This document shows positions 1 to 8,662 of a stretch of DNA of 64,000 nt, piece after piece. The position numbers were made by a program, and so were the translations under genes. The notes under the pieces were generated by a model. It did not search any database. It worked only from the letters and a program-made list of their open reading frames with translations, and was not told where the DNA came from. The stretch's first letter is position 1, and each line of letters opens with the position of its first letter. Origin of the DNA: Chitinophagaceae bacterium (lineage in GTDB: Bacteria; Bacteroidota; Bacteroidia; Chitinophagales; Chitinophagaceae); contig JAHBTL010000034.1 of assembly GCA_019638615.1 (NCBI GenBank), positions 17,417 through 81,416 on the forward strand. The letters are read 5' to 3'.

Positions 1-390
1 AGAAAATTCCACCAATACAAGATTGTCTTTGATGGTAAGCAAAGGTTCTTTTTTTTCGAGCAGGCTGTCGAAATGATCGTCCAGGAAATATTCAGCAGCC
101 GCCGTAACGGGAATATTGATATTTCTTTTATTCAGCTCTTTCATCAACTTCTCGTACCCGCCCATGATCGTGCTGCGATTGTTAGGGTACAGGTCTATCA
201 TCAGGTGGGGAGTGGTAATAATCTTTTTGTAGCCCAGCTTTATCATTCCTTCTATCAGAGCAACAGATGTATCTACATCGGGCGATCCGTCGTCAATACC
301 CGGGATCAAATGCGAGTGCATGTCGCACACCAACGCACTCAGGTCGCCAGGTTCGGGTATAGGTTTCTTTTTTTTAAACAGCGAAAACAT
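1..390 (-). CDS. CpsB/YwqE-type tyrosine-protein phosphatase (PHP family), C-terminus cut by window edge
   Basis: The first 130 codons of a protein whose 3' end lies beyond the left edge. Near residue 28 the translation shows DMHSHLIPGIDDGS, the metal-binding HxH signature of PHP-family phosphotyrosine phosphatases (CpsB, YwqE, Wzb-replacing enzymes of Gram-positives and Bacteroidota). TTPH near residue 63 and an AAEYF stretch near residue 99 fit the same family. Known members dephosphorylate the BY-kinase that controls polysaccharide export, so the likely partner is the Wzc-type kinase at the other end of this cluster. ATG start at 390; a short lysine-rich N-terminus precedes the domain. It is separated from the glycosyltransferase upstream by 233 bp, so it may have its own promoter. 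Family confident, substrate inferred. Confidence 0.85.
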   Translation of the reverse strand, partial: MFSLFKKKKPIPEPGDLSALVCDMHSHLIPGIDDGSPDVDTSVALIEGMIKLGYKKIITTPHLMIDLYPNNRSTIMGGYEKLMKELNKRNINIPVTAAAEYFLDDHFDSLLEKKEPLLTIKDNLVLVEFS

Positions 391-443
391 ATGGTCAGGA
401 AATAAGCTGATTTAGTATAAAGCTAAATGAAATAGCCATAAAA

Positions 444-465
444 ATATCTTTTATCCAAAAGATAT
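444..465 (-). terminator. AT-rich hairpin followed by T-run, possible end of polysaccharide transcript
   Basis: ATATCTTTT (444-452), loop ATCC, AAAAGATAT (457-465) form a perfect 9-bp stem. On the minus strand the stem is followed by TTTTTATGG, as in an intrinsic terminator. The stem holds only two G-C pairs, so it is weak. The same bases on the minus strand also contain TATCTTTTG, close to a -7 promoter box for the phosphatase gene. The rest of 391-623 shows nothing recognisable. Confidence 0.4.
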
Positions 466-623
466 AATTTCTTATACGCTATTCCTTGTGGCTAAAATCA
501 ATAAAAACCAGCACATGGAAATTCTTTGTATACAGATTTTATTCTTCCAGGGAGAGAAATTTGAGATTATGCACAAACTATTTAAGCCCTTATACTATTC
601 ATGATAGATAGATTTTAAAAAAT

Positions 624-1838
624 TCAATATTCCTCTAAAACCCGGACCATTTCTTTTTTGAGCACATCAGGGTGAAAATATTTATTGGCAAATTGCATAT
701 TATCATTACCAATTTTGTTTTTTTGATTTTCCGATAGCGAGTTGAATTTCATTATTTGTTCGGCAATAAATTCATACTGTCCGTGTTCAGCGCTTATATT
801 GCCATCAACCTTCGTTAAAATATCAATTACATGAGATGGGTCGGGGCCTATATATAAAATGGGTTTACCAATAAACATAGCGCCATATATTTTATTAGGA
901 TGTGTAAATCCAACCTGTCCGCTCCCCATAATCACCACCTGTATATCGGCTGCTGCAAGAGAATTATGAATATTATTCCTTGGCTGGTATGGCAACTGTT
1001 CGATATTGGACAAGCCATGTTTTTGTTTAAATTCACTTACATCTTTTTTTCGCACACCATCTCCTATAAATACAAAAATAAGTTTTGAATGATCTTTTAA
1101 CAATAATGCCACATTCAGGAGCGTATCCAACGGATGTACATACGAATGATTCCCGGAATACATGATAACAGTTTTATCTCCCCAATCATTTGCTACCCTA
1201 AATGGATTTTCTGATCTATTTCCTTCATACAGCTTTTCCATTACCGGCCACACTGGTACAATATGTACTTTTTCTGAGCTTGCCCCCCTTTTTTGAAAGT
1301 AATCTTTCATATAAGTGTCCAGCGCAATAATGTTGTCCGCACTTCTCATAATATAATTACCCATATAAGTCAGGAGCTTACTGGATAACGAGTTTTTTTT
1401 TATAAGCCCCGAGGCAATAGACAATTCGGGCTGCAGATCCATTCCCCAATAAAAAAATTTAATTTTTTTAATCTTGCAAATTAAAACTCCTATGAAAGAA
1501 ATGAGAGGAGGAGAAGTCATTCCTATCATTATATCAAAGCTTCTTTTTTTTACAAAAAGAAGTTTGAAAAAAAGAAGCAGGTTAAACGAAAAAAAGTCCA
1601 GCAGCCTGCCCGACACATGTTTTTTACCAAACCCTGTATTAGAAATACGTTTAATAACAATATTCCTGTACACTTCTGAAGCAGGGAACTTTACAACTGT
1701 ATTTTCATATGCATTCCGGCTTGTGTATACAGTTACATTGTGACCTTTGCCAGTCAGTTCCTCAACGAAGTCATACAGGTGTTGTGCAGTGGATGCTGTA
1801 TCGGGCCAAAAAACCTGGGAAATAGCAATGATTCTCAT
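624..1838 (-). CDS. WbuB/WcaI-like glycosyltransferase, GT4 family
   Basis: 404 residues, cytoplasmic or membrane-associated GT-B fold glycosyltransferase. The N-terminus RIIAISQVFWPDTASTAQHL is typical of the WbuB/WcaI-like group, which transfers an amino sugar or fucose-type residue to a lipid-linked acceptor in O-antigen and colanic-acid synthesis. The C-terminal donor-binding part contains MYSGNHSYVHPLDTLL and HPNKIYGAMFIGKPIL, which replace the classic EX7E segment. Its start overlaps the stop of the epimerase upstream by the ATGA at 1835-1838, so the two are translationally coupled. It is the last gene of the contiguous cluster before the phosphatase. Donor and acceptor cannot be told from sequence. 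Confidence 0.85.
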   Translation of the reverse strand: MRIIAISQVFWPDTASTAQHLYDFVEELTGKGHNVTVYTSRNAYENTVVKFPASEVYRNIVIKRISNTGFGKKHVSGRLLDFFSFNLLLFFKLLFVKKRSFDIMIGMTSPPLISFIGVLICKIKKIKFFYWGMDLQPELSIASGLIKKNSLSSKLLTYMGNYIMRSADNIIALDTYMKDYFQKRGASSEKVHIVPVWPVMEKLYEGNRSENPFRVANDWGDKTVIMYSGNHSYVHPLDTLLNVALLLKDHSKLIFVFIGDGVRKKDVSEFKQKHGLSNIEQLPYQPRNNIHNSLAAADIQVVIMGSGQVGFTHPNKIYGAMFIGKPILYIGPDPSHVIDILTKVDGNISAEHGQYEFIAEQIMKFNSLSENQKNKIGNDNMQFANKYFHPDVLKKEMVRVLEEY

Positions 1839-2824
1839 GAAACTGTTTCCGCCTGTTTTCTTGTCAGCATCACCTGTTCATTGATCCACTTATAAGTTGC
1901 TTCCATTCCCTCACGAAGTGTTTGAACCGGCGCCCAGTTAAGTTTTTCCCTGATCAGCTTATTATCTGAATTTCTACCTCGTACTCCGGTAGGCCCTTTA
2001 ATATTTTTAATGCTCAATTTTTTACCTGATATTTCAATGGCCATTTTTGCAAAGTCATTGATAGCAATCATTTCTTCGGACCCAATGTTCACAGGCCCTG
2101 TAAAATCAGCATCCATCAATCTCCTCACAGCTTCAACACATTCATCTATATATAAGAACGACCTGGTTTGTTTTCCGTCTCCCCATACCTCAATGAAAGA
2201 GCCATCTTCAGCCTCCGCAGCTTTTCTGCACATAGCAGCGGGTGCCTTTTCCTTACCTCCTGTCCATGTTCCCTGCGGCCCAAATATGTTATGAAATCTT
2301 GCAATCCTGACTTCTATTCCATAATTGCGGTAGTAAGAAAGATACAGTCGCTCACTGAAAAGTTTTTCCCACCCATATTCGCTATCCGGTGCAGCGGGAT
2401 AAGCAGAATCTTCAGCGCATTTGGGATTGTCAGGATCAAGCTGGTTATACTCAGGATACATACATGCAGAAGACGAATAGAAGATTTTCCTGATGCCTGC
2501 ATTTTTTACTGCATTCAGCATATTTACATTACACAATACCGAATTATGCATTACATCCGCATCATGCTCTCCCGTAAAGATGTATCCTGCACCACCCATA
2601 TCGGCCGCCAACTGGTATACTTCATCAATTCCTCCCTGAGCCGCCGCTTCACTTATCAAAGGATCTCTAAGATCTCCTATAACAAACTCATCTGCATGAT
2701 TATTACCATATTCATTTTCTTTCAGGTCAATTCCCCTTACCCAGTATCCTTCCTGTTGTAACCGTTTTACTAAGTGCCCGCCGATAAAGCCCCCGGCTCC
2801 GCAGACTAATGCTTTCTTTGACAT
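1835..2824 (-). CDS. GDP-mannose 3,5-epimerase-like short-chain dehydrogenase/epimerase
   Basis: 329 residues, extended SDR with an N-terminal Rossmann motif GAGGFIGGHL (residues 9-18). It carries the whole signature of plant GDP-mannose 3,5-epimerase (GME): LAADMGGAGYI (72-82), SSACMYPE with Cys121 as the likely acid/base, the YGWEK pair Tyr150/Lys154, RFHNIFGPQGTW and GGKEKAPAA with Lys193 as the second acid/base, then GDGKQTRSF and GVRGRNSDN. GME turns GDP-D-mannose into GDP-L-galactose (and GDP-L-gulose). The product would feed the glycosyltransferases of this cluster. Length fits the family. Overlaps the downstream glycosyltransferase by 4 bp and follows the carbamoyltransferase by 29 bp. 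A related GDP- or UDP-sugar epimerase remains possible, but both catalytic acid/base residues are conserved. Confidence 0.85.
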   Translation of the reverse strand: MSKKALVCGAGGFIGGHLVKRLQQEGYWVRGIDLKENEYGNNHADEFVIGDLRDPLISEAAAQGGIDEVYQLAADMGGAGYIFTGEHDADVMHNSVLCNVNMLNAVKNAGIRKIFYSSSACMYPEYNQLDPDNPKCAEDSAYPAAPDSEYGWEKLFSERLYLSYYRNYGIEVRIARFHNIFGPQGTWTGGKEKAPAAMCRKAAEAEDGSFIEVWGDGKQTRSFLYIDECVEAVRRLMDADFTGPVNIGSEEMIAINDFAKMAIEISGKKLSIKNIKGPTGVRGRNSDNKLIREKLNWAPVQTLREGMEATYKWINEQVMLTRKQAETVS

Positions 2825-2853
2825 GTTCTTTTAATTTATACAATGAGAAATCT

Positions 2854-4581
2854 TTATTTTCTTTCAATTACACAATTTTCCAGTACCAGCATGTCCATTT
2901 TTGTTCTTAAAAAGCAATCTAATGCTTCAGCGGGTGTGTTTACAATCGGTTCATTTTCATTGAAGGAGGTATTAACAAGAATTGGTACACCCGTTTTCCG
3001 CCGGAACGCCTCAATTAAACCATAATATCTTGGTGAAACATCCTTATCAACCGTTTGCAATCTGCCGGAGCCATCTACATGAGTTACGGCAGGAATGATG
3101 CTCTGCTTTTCCTTTTTAATAAGAAATACTTTCTCCATAAAAGGGACTTCGGCTGCTTGTGTAAAATATTCGGCAGTATATTCTTTTAAAATGGATGGGG
3201 CAAACGGGCGAAAACTCTCCCGCCTTTTTATTTTAAGATTTAAAAGGTCTTTAGCTTTGGAATTCCGGGGATCGGCAATAATAGACCTGGCACCCAGCGC
3301 CCTAGGGCCAAATTCTGCCCTGCCACTAAACCAACCTACCACACCCGGCTCAATCAATTTGTCTGTCACAACATTAAACAAATCGTCATCCAAAAGCTTT
3401 TTATAGCTGATGTTCCTGCTTTGTAAAAAGGCTTCTATTTCATCATTTGAAAATCTGCTTCCGGTATAAGCAGACCATACTGGCCTGGTTCTGGGTTGTT
3501 CCAGGATATGATTATAAAAATATAAAGCCGACCCCATGGAGATTCCTGCATCATGCCCGGCAGAAGGAATATATACGTTCTTAAAGCGGGTGGCTTCTGC
3601 TATTTTCCCATTGGCTACAGAGTTCTGAGCCACACCTCCGGCAATACAAACATTTTCCAGCCCGGTTTTTTCCCTCAGCTTGTTTAAAATATGAAAAATC
3701 AACTCCTCGGTAACCCTTTGCACTGAAGCCGCCAAATCTTTATGGTATTGTGTAAGCTCCTCCTCTTTATTACGAGGATTTCCAAAATGGTCTATAAATT
3801 TCTGCGAAAAAAGATTGCCGACATAGGGGGTATTATTTATATATTGAAATCCCGCCTTCGTTGGTGGAACAAAATATTCTGATTTCCAGGTGTATAATCC
3901 ATTGGGCAGAAAAGTAAGCACCTCTTTAACTTTATCAAAATACTTTGGCTCACCATAAGGCGCCAATCCCATTACTTTATATTCATCTCCATAATGTGGA
4001 AACCCCAAAAATTGAGTAAATGCCGTATAAAATAGACCGCAGGAAACAGGAAAGTCAACACTATCCAACACTTCAATCTTATTTTTTCTACCGATGCCAA
4101 TCATGGTAGTTGTAAAATCTCCTGATCCGTCAATTGAAAGTAATGCGGCTTCCTCAAATGGTGAAGCAAAAAATGCAGAAGCCAGGTGGCTGCGGTGATG
4201 CTCTATATTCTTTATCTTCTTTTTTAACGTTTTGTAATCAATGGAAGAGTCAATTTCCTTAAACTCATCTTCCAGACTTGTAACTTCTCTTGCATTCTGA
4301 TACCTTTTTATTGCGCCGCCTACTAATGATGGGTTGGCTAAAAGATACCCTACCTTTTTTATAAGCTTTGCATTAGTATCCCTGCCGATGGTTATGTAAT
4401 CCACTTCTTTTAAAGTAATCCCGGCTTCTTTTAAACAAAATTGAATGGCCAATGCAGGAAATCCGGCCCAGTGTTTAACCCGTGTAAAGCGTTCTTCCTC
4501 TGTCGCAGCAATCATTTCGCCGTCTTTAAAAATAGCGGCAGATGAATCTGCGTGGTAAGCGTTTATTCCTAAAATATACAT
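2854..4581 (-). CDS. NodU/CmcH-family O-carbamoyltransferase
   Basis: 575 residues. The N-terminal Kae1-like domain starts ILGINAYHADSSAAIF and has EHHRSHLASAFF near residue 127 and LLSIDGSGD, the metal- and nucleotide-binding parts of the family. The C-terminal YrdC-like domain carries GRAEFGPRALGARSI and NTSFNENEPIVNTP. NodU, CmcH and TobZ transfer a carbamoyl group from carbamoyl phosphate, through carbamoyl-AMP, to a sugar or antibiotic hydroxyl. Here the target is probably a sugar of the repeat unit. The length is that of complete family members. The start lies 1 bp from the stop of the upstream glycosyltransferase, which argues for one operon. Confidence 0.9.
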   Translation of the reverse strand: MYILGINAYHADSSAAIFKDGEMIAATEEERFTRVKHWAGFPALAIQFCLKEAGITLKEVDYITIGRDTNAKLIKKVGYLLANPSLVGGAIKRYQNAREVTSLEDEFKEIDSSIDYKTLKKKIKNIEHHRSHLASAFFASPFEEAALLSIDGSGDFTTTMIGIGRKNKIEVLDSVDFPVSCGLFYTAFTQFLGFPHYGDEYKVMGLAPYGEPKYFDKVKEVLTFLPNGLYTWKSEYFVPPTKAGFQYINNTPYVGNLFSQKFIDHFGNPRNKEEELTQYHKDLAASVQRVTEELIFHILNKLREKTGLENVCIAGGVAQNSVANGKIAEATRFKNVYIPSAGHDAGISMGSALYFYNHILEQPRTRPVWSAYTGSRFSNDEIEAFLQSRNISYKKLLDDDLFNVVTDKLIEPGVVGWFSGRAEFGPRALGARSIIADPRNSKAKDLLNLKIKRRESFRPFAPSILKEYTAEYFTQAAEVPFMEKVFLIKKEKQSIIPAVTHVDGSGRLQTVDKDVSPRYYGLIEAFRRKTGVPILVNTSFNENEPIVNTPAEALDCFLRTKMDMLVLENCVIERK

Positions 4582-4582
4582 C

Positions 4583-5731
4583 TTAACTAAATAATTTTAA
4601 ATACTGACTTTTAAGGTCCGATTTTGTAATATAATCATTTGCCAGTTGCCAGGCGCCTTTACTCCAAACCCTAAATGTCTCTTCATCCATTTCCGCAACC
4701 TTATTTAAAGCATCAACAAAGGCGAAGGGAGCATTTAATGGTAAATCCCAACCGGCTTTTATCTGTGGCAAGTTTCTCCAAGGTGTCTGATCACTGATTA
4801 AAACCGGCCTCCCTACAGAAAGTGCTTCGAAAATAGCATGTCCAAAGTTCTCTCCTTCGGTTGGGAGTGCAAAAATATGATGATCTGCTATAAGATTTCC
4901 TATATCTTCATTAGGAATATCTTTCTTAAATGCAACTCCGATATTTGCCGGGAATGATCTGATTAACTGTTGGCACTTATTCCAATAGGCTTCATCCTCC
5001 ATCGCTCCAACAATAGTAAGCACAATTTCTGCACGTAAATCTTTCAGATACTCCAGTAATAAAGTAAGATTTTTAATAGGATGAATTCGTCCAACAAAAA
5101 TGATTCTTAATACTCCTTTTTGTTTTTTTATATACTTAAAGATCGCTTGCTGAAGTGGGGGGAAATTGGATATCTGGCTGCATTTTGTATTAGAACCAAA
5201 CACTTCCTTAACATCTCCTGTTTCTGTACTGTCGGTTGCATGAAACACAATCTTTTTATGAATGCCCAAAAGTTTGAATATAAGCAGATATACCTTTTTC
5301 CTAGTTGATTTAAACTGAATCGCGGTTTTTTTGAGCATTCCACGCGGAGCAAGAATAACATTCGCGTCCGTTAGCCCCAGCCATTTCATTAATAAAGGAT
5401 ATACAGCAAAATAGTGCGAATACATGCTGTTTATATAAACATAATCAGGTTTTATTTCTTTAAAAAACCTTCTGATATTTTTCCATTTCAGAAATGATGG
5501 AGAAGCATATAAAACAGCTACCCCTTTTCGCATGATCCATTCATCGCATTCAATATTAACATAGGACTGATTTTCGCCAAGATCACGATCTGTAGTAAAT
5601 ACAAAAACATCATAATCCCCGCCCATATTATCCGAAAAATTTACACACGATCTTATAGGCCCTCCGGCTCTGAAACCAGGTTCATACCAGTCTACAAAAA
5701 CGAGAATTCTTTTTCTTTTAGTCAATTCCAT
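4583..5731 (-). CDS. glycosyltransferase, GT4-like
   Basis: 382 residues, GT-B fold. The N-terminus contains GFRAGGPIRSCVNF, the acceptor-side loop seen in many GT4 enzymes. The C-terminal half has IIFVGRIHPIKNLTLLLEYL and FALPTEGENFGHAIFEALSVG, where Glu-x7-Glu spacing marks the nucleotide-sugar site. No membrane segment is evident. Its start lies inside the end of asnB (14 bp overlap) and its end is 1 bp from the carbamoyltransferase start, so it belongs to the same translationally coupled block. Sugar donor unknown. Confidence 0.85.
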   Translation of the reverse strand: MELTKRKRILVFVDWYEPGFRAGGPIRSCVNFSDNMGGDYDVFVFTTDRDLGENQSYVNIECDEWIMRKGVAVLYASPSFLKWKNIRRFFKEIKPDYVYINSMYSHYFAVYPLLMKWLGLTDANVILAPRGMLKKTAIQFKSTRKKVYLLIFKLLGIHKKIVFHATDSTETGDVKEVFGSNTKCSQISNFPPLQQAIFKYIKKQKGVLRIIFVGRIHPIKNLTLLLEYLKDLRAEIVLTIVGAMEDEAYWNKCQQLIRSFPANIGVAFKKDIPNEDIGNLIADHHIFALPTEGENFGHAIFEALSVGRPVLISDQTPWRNLPQIKAGWDLPLNAPFAFVDALNKVAEMDEETFRVWSKGAWQLANDYITKSDLKSQYLKLFS

Positions 5732-7583
5732 TCTTTTCCAACCAAAATTCTAATACAATAAAGAGCCATATATCAGCCCAGCGTATTGCAGGGTCGTTAT
5801 TCAGAAATTTTTGCCAATATAATTTTAACATACCTGGTTTTACATATTCCCTTTCGCTCATGTTATTAATCCTCTCTTCACAAAACGATCTCAACTCCTT
5901 CTTCATCCACAGCTCCCACGGAAATACAAATCCCTGCTTTTTCCTGAATACAATTACATCCGGAAGTAGCGGTTTTACTGATTCAACCAACAGGCTTTTT
6001 GGATAGACCGGTTGTTTAAATTCATCCGGTATACCCAATACATATTCAACCAGGTCGGTATCAAAAAATGGCTCTCTTGCTTCCAGTGCAACGGCCATGC
6101 TCATCTGGTCTGTATCTTTCAGCAATGTATGTTGTGTATACCCCAAATATTCTGCTACAGACACCTGGCTTAATACCGGAAGATCGTGCAAGGCTGATTT
6201 TACAGATGAAAGTTTTTCCTGCAATGTGGTAGTACCTGTTCCCGGAATATCCAGCAATTCATGAATAAGCCTGGGGGATAAAACCTGGCGAAGTATTGGG
6301 TAAATTTCTTCTATGCCGGATGATCGGCAATTTAACAACTGCTGCATCCGGTATTTTTTATTTGAAAATTGCTTACCCGGTATTACCGCCGCTATAATTT
6401 TTCTAAGCAATTTAGTATTGTTCCATATTCCTTTTCTAGAATGCAGTTTTTGAAACTGATTGAAAATAGGATACCCGGCAAATAATTCATCCCCGCCAAT
6501 ACCAGATAGCGCTACTTTAATACCTGCATTTCTGATTGCCTTAGAAACAACAAATGTGTTTATACCGTCCCCGCTTGGCGTATCCATTGCCGATAATGCA
6601 TTTTCCAGCTCATCTAACATTACTGTGGGAGAGAGTTGAATTTTTGTATGACTGGTATTAAATTTTTTTGCGATTATCTCCGCGTAAACCGATTCATCAT
6701 ATTCTTTCTCGCTAAAAGAGATATTGAAAGTTGCGGGTTTGATTTTACATGCCTCGGCCATTAATCCAACAACAGCGCTTGAGTCTATCCCACCAGACAA
6801 AAACGCTGCCACCGGCACATCACTTACCAGCCTACGTTGCACAGATTTTATAAGAAGCCCACGAATAGTATCCTGCACGGCTTTTTTCCCGGAATACTCA
6901 AAACTATTTACGTTGCTTGTTATACTCCAATAATTTTTTTTTATTACAGTGCCATTTTTTATGGTGATATAAGAGCCGGCTTCCAGTTGCCGAACTCCTC
7001 CTACCATAGTAAGCGGATAACTTACAGACTGGTATGAAAAGTATTCAAAAAGTGCTTCTTTACTGATTTTACGATTAACTAATCCACTTGCAAGAATAGA
7101 TCTTACTTCAGAAGCAAACACCAATTTTTCATCGTCTATATAGTAATAAAGTGGTTTAACGCCCATCCTGTCTCTTACAATGCAAAGTTCTTTTTCCTGC
7201 CTGTCCCAGATTGCAAAAGCAAACATTCCTTTAAATTGATGAATGCATTCAATACCCCATTGAGCGTACGCGGCAATAAGCGTTTCTGTATCTCCAGTTG
7301 TCTTAAATGAGTATTTTAACCTGCTCCTTACTTCTTCGTAATTATACAACTCTCCGTTAAAGACCAGAACATAGCGGTCAGAATGATCAATAAAGGGTTG
7401 ATTTGCTGCTGTTGAAAGATCAATTATAGATAATCTTCTATGCCCCAGGAAAATTTCATTTTCAACAAAAAATCCATCTGCGTCCGGCCCTCTGTGAGCC
7501 AGGGCATTGGTCATGTTTGTTATAGAATCAGCCTTACGGGCTGAAGATGCTTTGAAGCATAAAATACCGGTTATACCACACAT
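5718..7583 (-). CDS. asnB: asparagine synthase (glutamine-hydrolysing) homologue, probable sugar amidotransferase
   Basis: 621 residues with the full two-domain AsnB layout. Cys2 after the start Met (MCGITGILCF) is the N-terminal nucleophile that hydrolyses glutamine; AHRGPDADG and FNGELYN follow. The C-terminal synthetase domain has the pyrophosphatase loop LSGGIDSSAVVG near residue 265 and SGIGGDELFAGY. Chain length is that of the class. AsnB homologues inside O-antigen clusters (for example WbpS of Pseudomonas) are thought to amidate a uronic acid carboxylate rather than aspartate. That role is inferred here from the position between glycosyltransferase and transglutaminase-like genes. A hairpin with T-run lies just upstream (7597-7624), so expression may need read-through. 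Confidence 0.88.
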   Translation of the reverse strand: MCGITGILCFKASSARKADSITNMTNALAHRGPDADGFFVENEIFLGHRRLSIIDLSTAANQPFIDHSDRYVLVFNGELYNYEEVRSRLKYSFKTTGDTETLIAAYAQWGIECIHQFKGMFAFAIWDRQEKELCIVRDRMGVKPLYYYIDDEKLVFASEVRSILASGLVNRKISKEALFEYFSYQSVSYPLTMVGGVRQLEAGSYITIKNGTVIKKNYWSITSNVNSFEYSGKKAVQDTIRGLLIKSVQRRLVSDVPVAAFLSGGIDSSAVVGLMAEACKIKPATFNISFSEKEYDESVYAEIIAKKFNTSHTKIQLSPTVMLDELENALSAMDTPSGDGINTFVVSKAIRNAGIKVALSGIGGDELFAGYPIFNQFQKLHSRKGIWNNTKLLRKIIAAVIPGKQFSNKKYRMQQLLNCRSSGIEEIYPILRQVLSPRLIHELLDIPGTGTTTLQEKLSSVKSALHDLPVLSQVSVAEYLGYTQHTLLKDTDQMSMAVALEAREPFFDTDLVEYVLGIPDEFKQPVYPKSLLVESVKPLLPDVIVFRKKQGFVFPWELWMKKELRSFCEERINNMSEREYVKPGMLKLYWQKFLNNDPAIRWADIWLFIVLEFWLEKNGID

Positions 7584-7596
7584 AAATAGTCAAAAA

Positions 7597-7624
7597 GCTG
7601 TTCAGTTAGGAATAACTCAACAGC
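7597..7624 (-). terminator. intrinsic terminator or attenuator ahead of asnB
   Basis: GCTGTT-C-AGTTA, loop GGAA, TAACT-C-AACAGC gives an 11-bp stem with one C-C mismatch. On the minus strand it is followed directly by TTTTTGAC. It sits in the 48 bp between the stop of the transglutaminase-like gene and the asnB start. Inside a long operon that begins with a UpxY antiterminator it could act as an attenuator overcome by the antitermination complex. Confidence 0.7.
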
Positions 7625-7631
7625 ACTAATC

Positions 7632-8561
7632 TTAGTCTTGAGGAGACTCAATTGTATTTTGAGGATTTTTCTTAACAACTCTTATTGCAGTTTTTGAGGG
7701 TGAAGCAATAAGAGACTTATCGTTGAAAACAGCAACTGCATTTCTCAATCTCTGCTTTTTATAGATATAGTAAGCCATATAACCTAAAACACAGAGCAAA
7801 AGAACCAGAGTCGCTGTAAAAAATATATTAAACTTGCGAAGCATAATAGTTCGTAAAGAAAAAGTATCTGCGTTCTCTTTACCCAAAGTCCAATCCAACG
7901 TTTTCTTTAATAAAGGCATAATTACAGGGATTTTTTCCCAATTGGTATACTGCTTATCTTCGTATCTATATTTCATGTCATATCCCTCAGGCACCTGATT
8001 TTTATAATAATTCCAATTTGACTCAACATCATCAAAGCTGGCCAAACTACCATCGGGTCGCTTAAAGTAGAGGTTGTATGAAGGGTCAAACACGGCCCAT
8101 TTATTATTGTATTGTTTTGCTTCAAGTATAATATGTCCACCAAATTCACCATCTACTTTCATTTGTACTAACCTTACATCTACATCTAAATCTTTAAGAA
8201 TTCTTGCCATGATCATAGAATAGCTCCCACAAGCACCCTGCCCTGTCATTAAATCTACTGTTAACGGGTCTATAACATCCGATTTGAATGTATTAATCTT
8301 TCTATCTTGAAATGCCACCCGACTTGAAGCAATGAGTTTATTAACCAACTCAAGGCTGCTTATTAGAACAGCATTACTATCTGTATTGATTTTAGATTGA
8401 GCTGCTTCTTTTGCATTGGCAGATAAAATTCTGAACAAATGTTGTTCATATTTATCTTCGCAATAAAAATAAAAAAGTAGACCGACTAGAAAACCCGAAA
8501 CAAAAAATGAAAGGTAGTGTCTGTTAAAAAATTTATGATATGGTCTAAATTTTCCCGGCAA
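7632..8561 (-). CDS. membrane-anchored transglutaminase-like (papain-fold) protein
   Basis: 309 residues. An N-terminal membrane segment (about 16-34) and a second one (about 250-272) flank a transglutaminase-like domain. The triad is visible: Cys111 in GQGACGSYSM, His143 in FGGHIILEA and Asp159 in WAVFDPSYNLYF. With an N-in orientation the catalytic domain would face the periplasm. Such domains act as proteases, peptide or amide ligases, or processing factors; transglutaminase-like genes are recurrent in Bacteroidota polysaccharide loci but their substrate there is not known. A -7 promoter-like box lies 28 bp upstream and a terminator-like hairpin lies immediately downstream, so the gene could be transcribed on its own. 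Fold likely, function open. Confidence 0.8.
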   Translation of the reverse strand: MPGKFRPYHKFFNRHYLSFFVSGFLVGLLFYFYCEDKYEQHLFRILSANAKEAAQSKINTDSNAVLISSLELVNKLIASSRVAFQDRKINTFKSDVIDPLTVDLMTGQGACGSYSMIMARILKDLDVDVRLVQMKVDGEFGGHIILEAKQYNNKWAVFDPSYNLYFKRPDGSLASFDDVESNWNYYKNQVPEGYDMKYRYEDKQYTNWEKIPVIMPLLKKTLDWTLGKENADTFSLRTIMLRKFNIFFTATLVLLLCVLGYMAYYIYKKQRLRNAVAVFNDKSLIASPSKTAIRVVKKNPQNTIESPQD

Positions 8562-8588
8562 GAAATAAGATATTTTGATTTCAATTCA

Positions 8589-8596
8589 CAAATATA
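8589..8596 (-). promoter_or_regulatory. internal -7 promoter element (TATATTTG) ahead of the transglutaminase-like gene
   Basis: The minus strand reads TATATTTG, a full match to the Bacteroidota -7 consensus TAnnTTTG, 28 bp before the start at 8561. No clear TTG -33 box is seen at the usual distance. Upstream of it lies a 9-bp hairpin, AGGAAATCA / TGATTTCCT (8619-8641), without a T-run. Confidence 0.5.
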
Positions 8597-8662
8597 GTTA
8601 ATAGAACCCGACTATGAAAGGAAATCATCCTTTGATTTCCTATTTCTGATTAAAGAAAAAGC

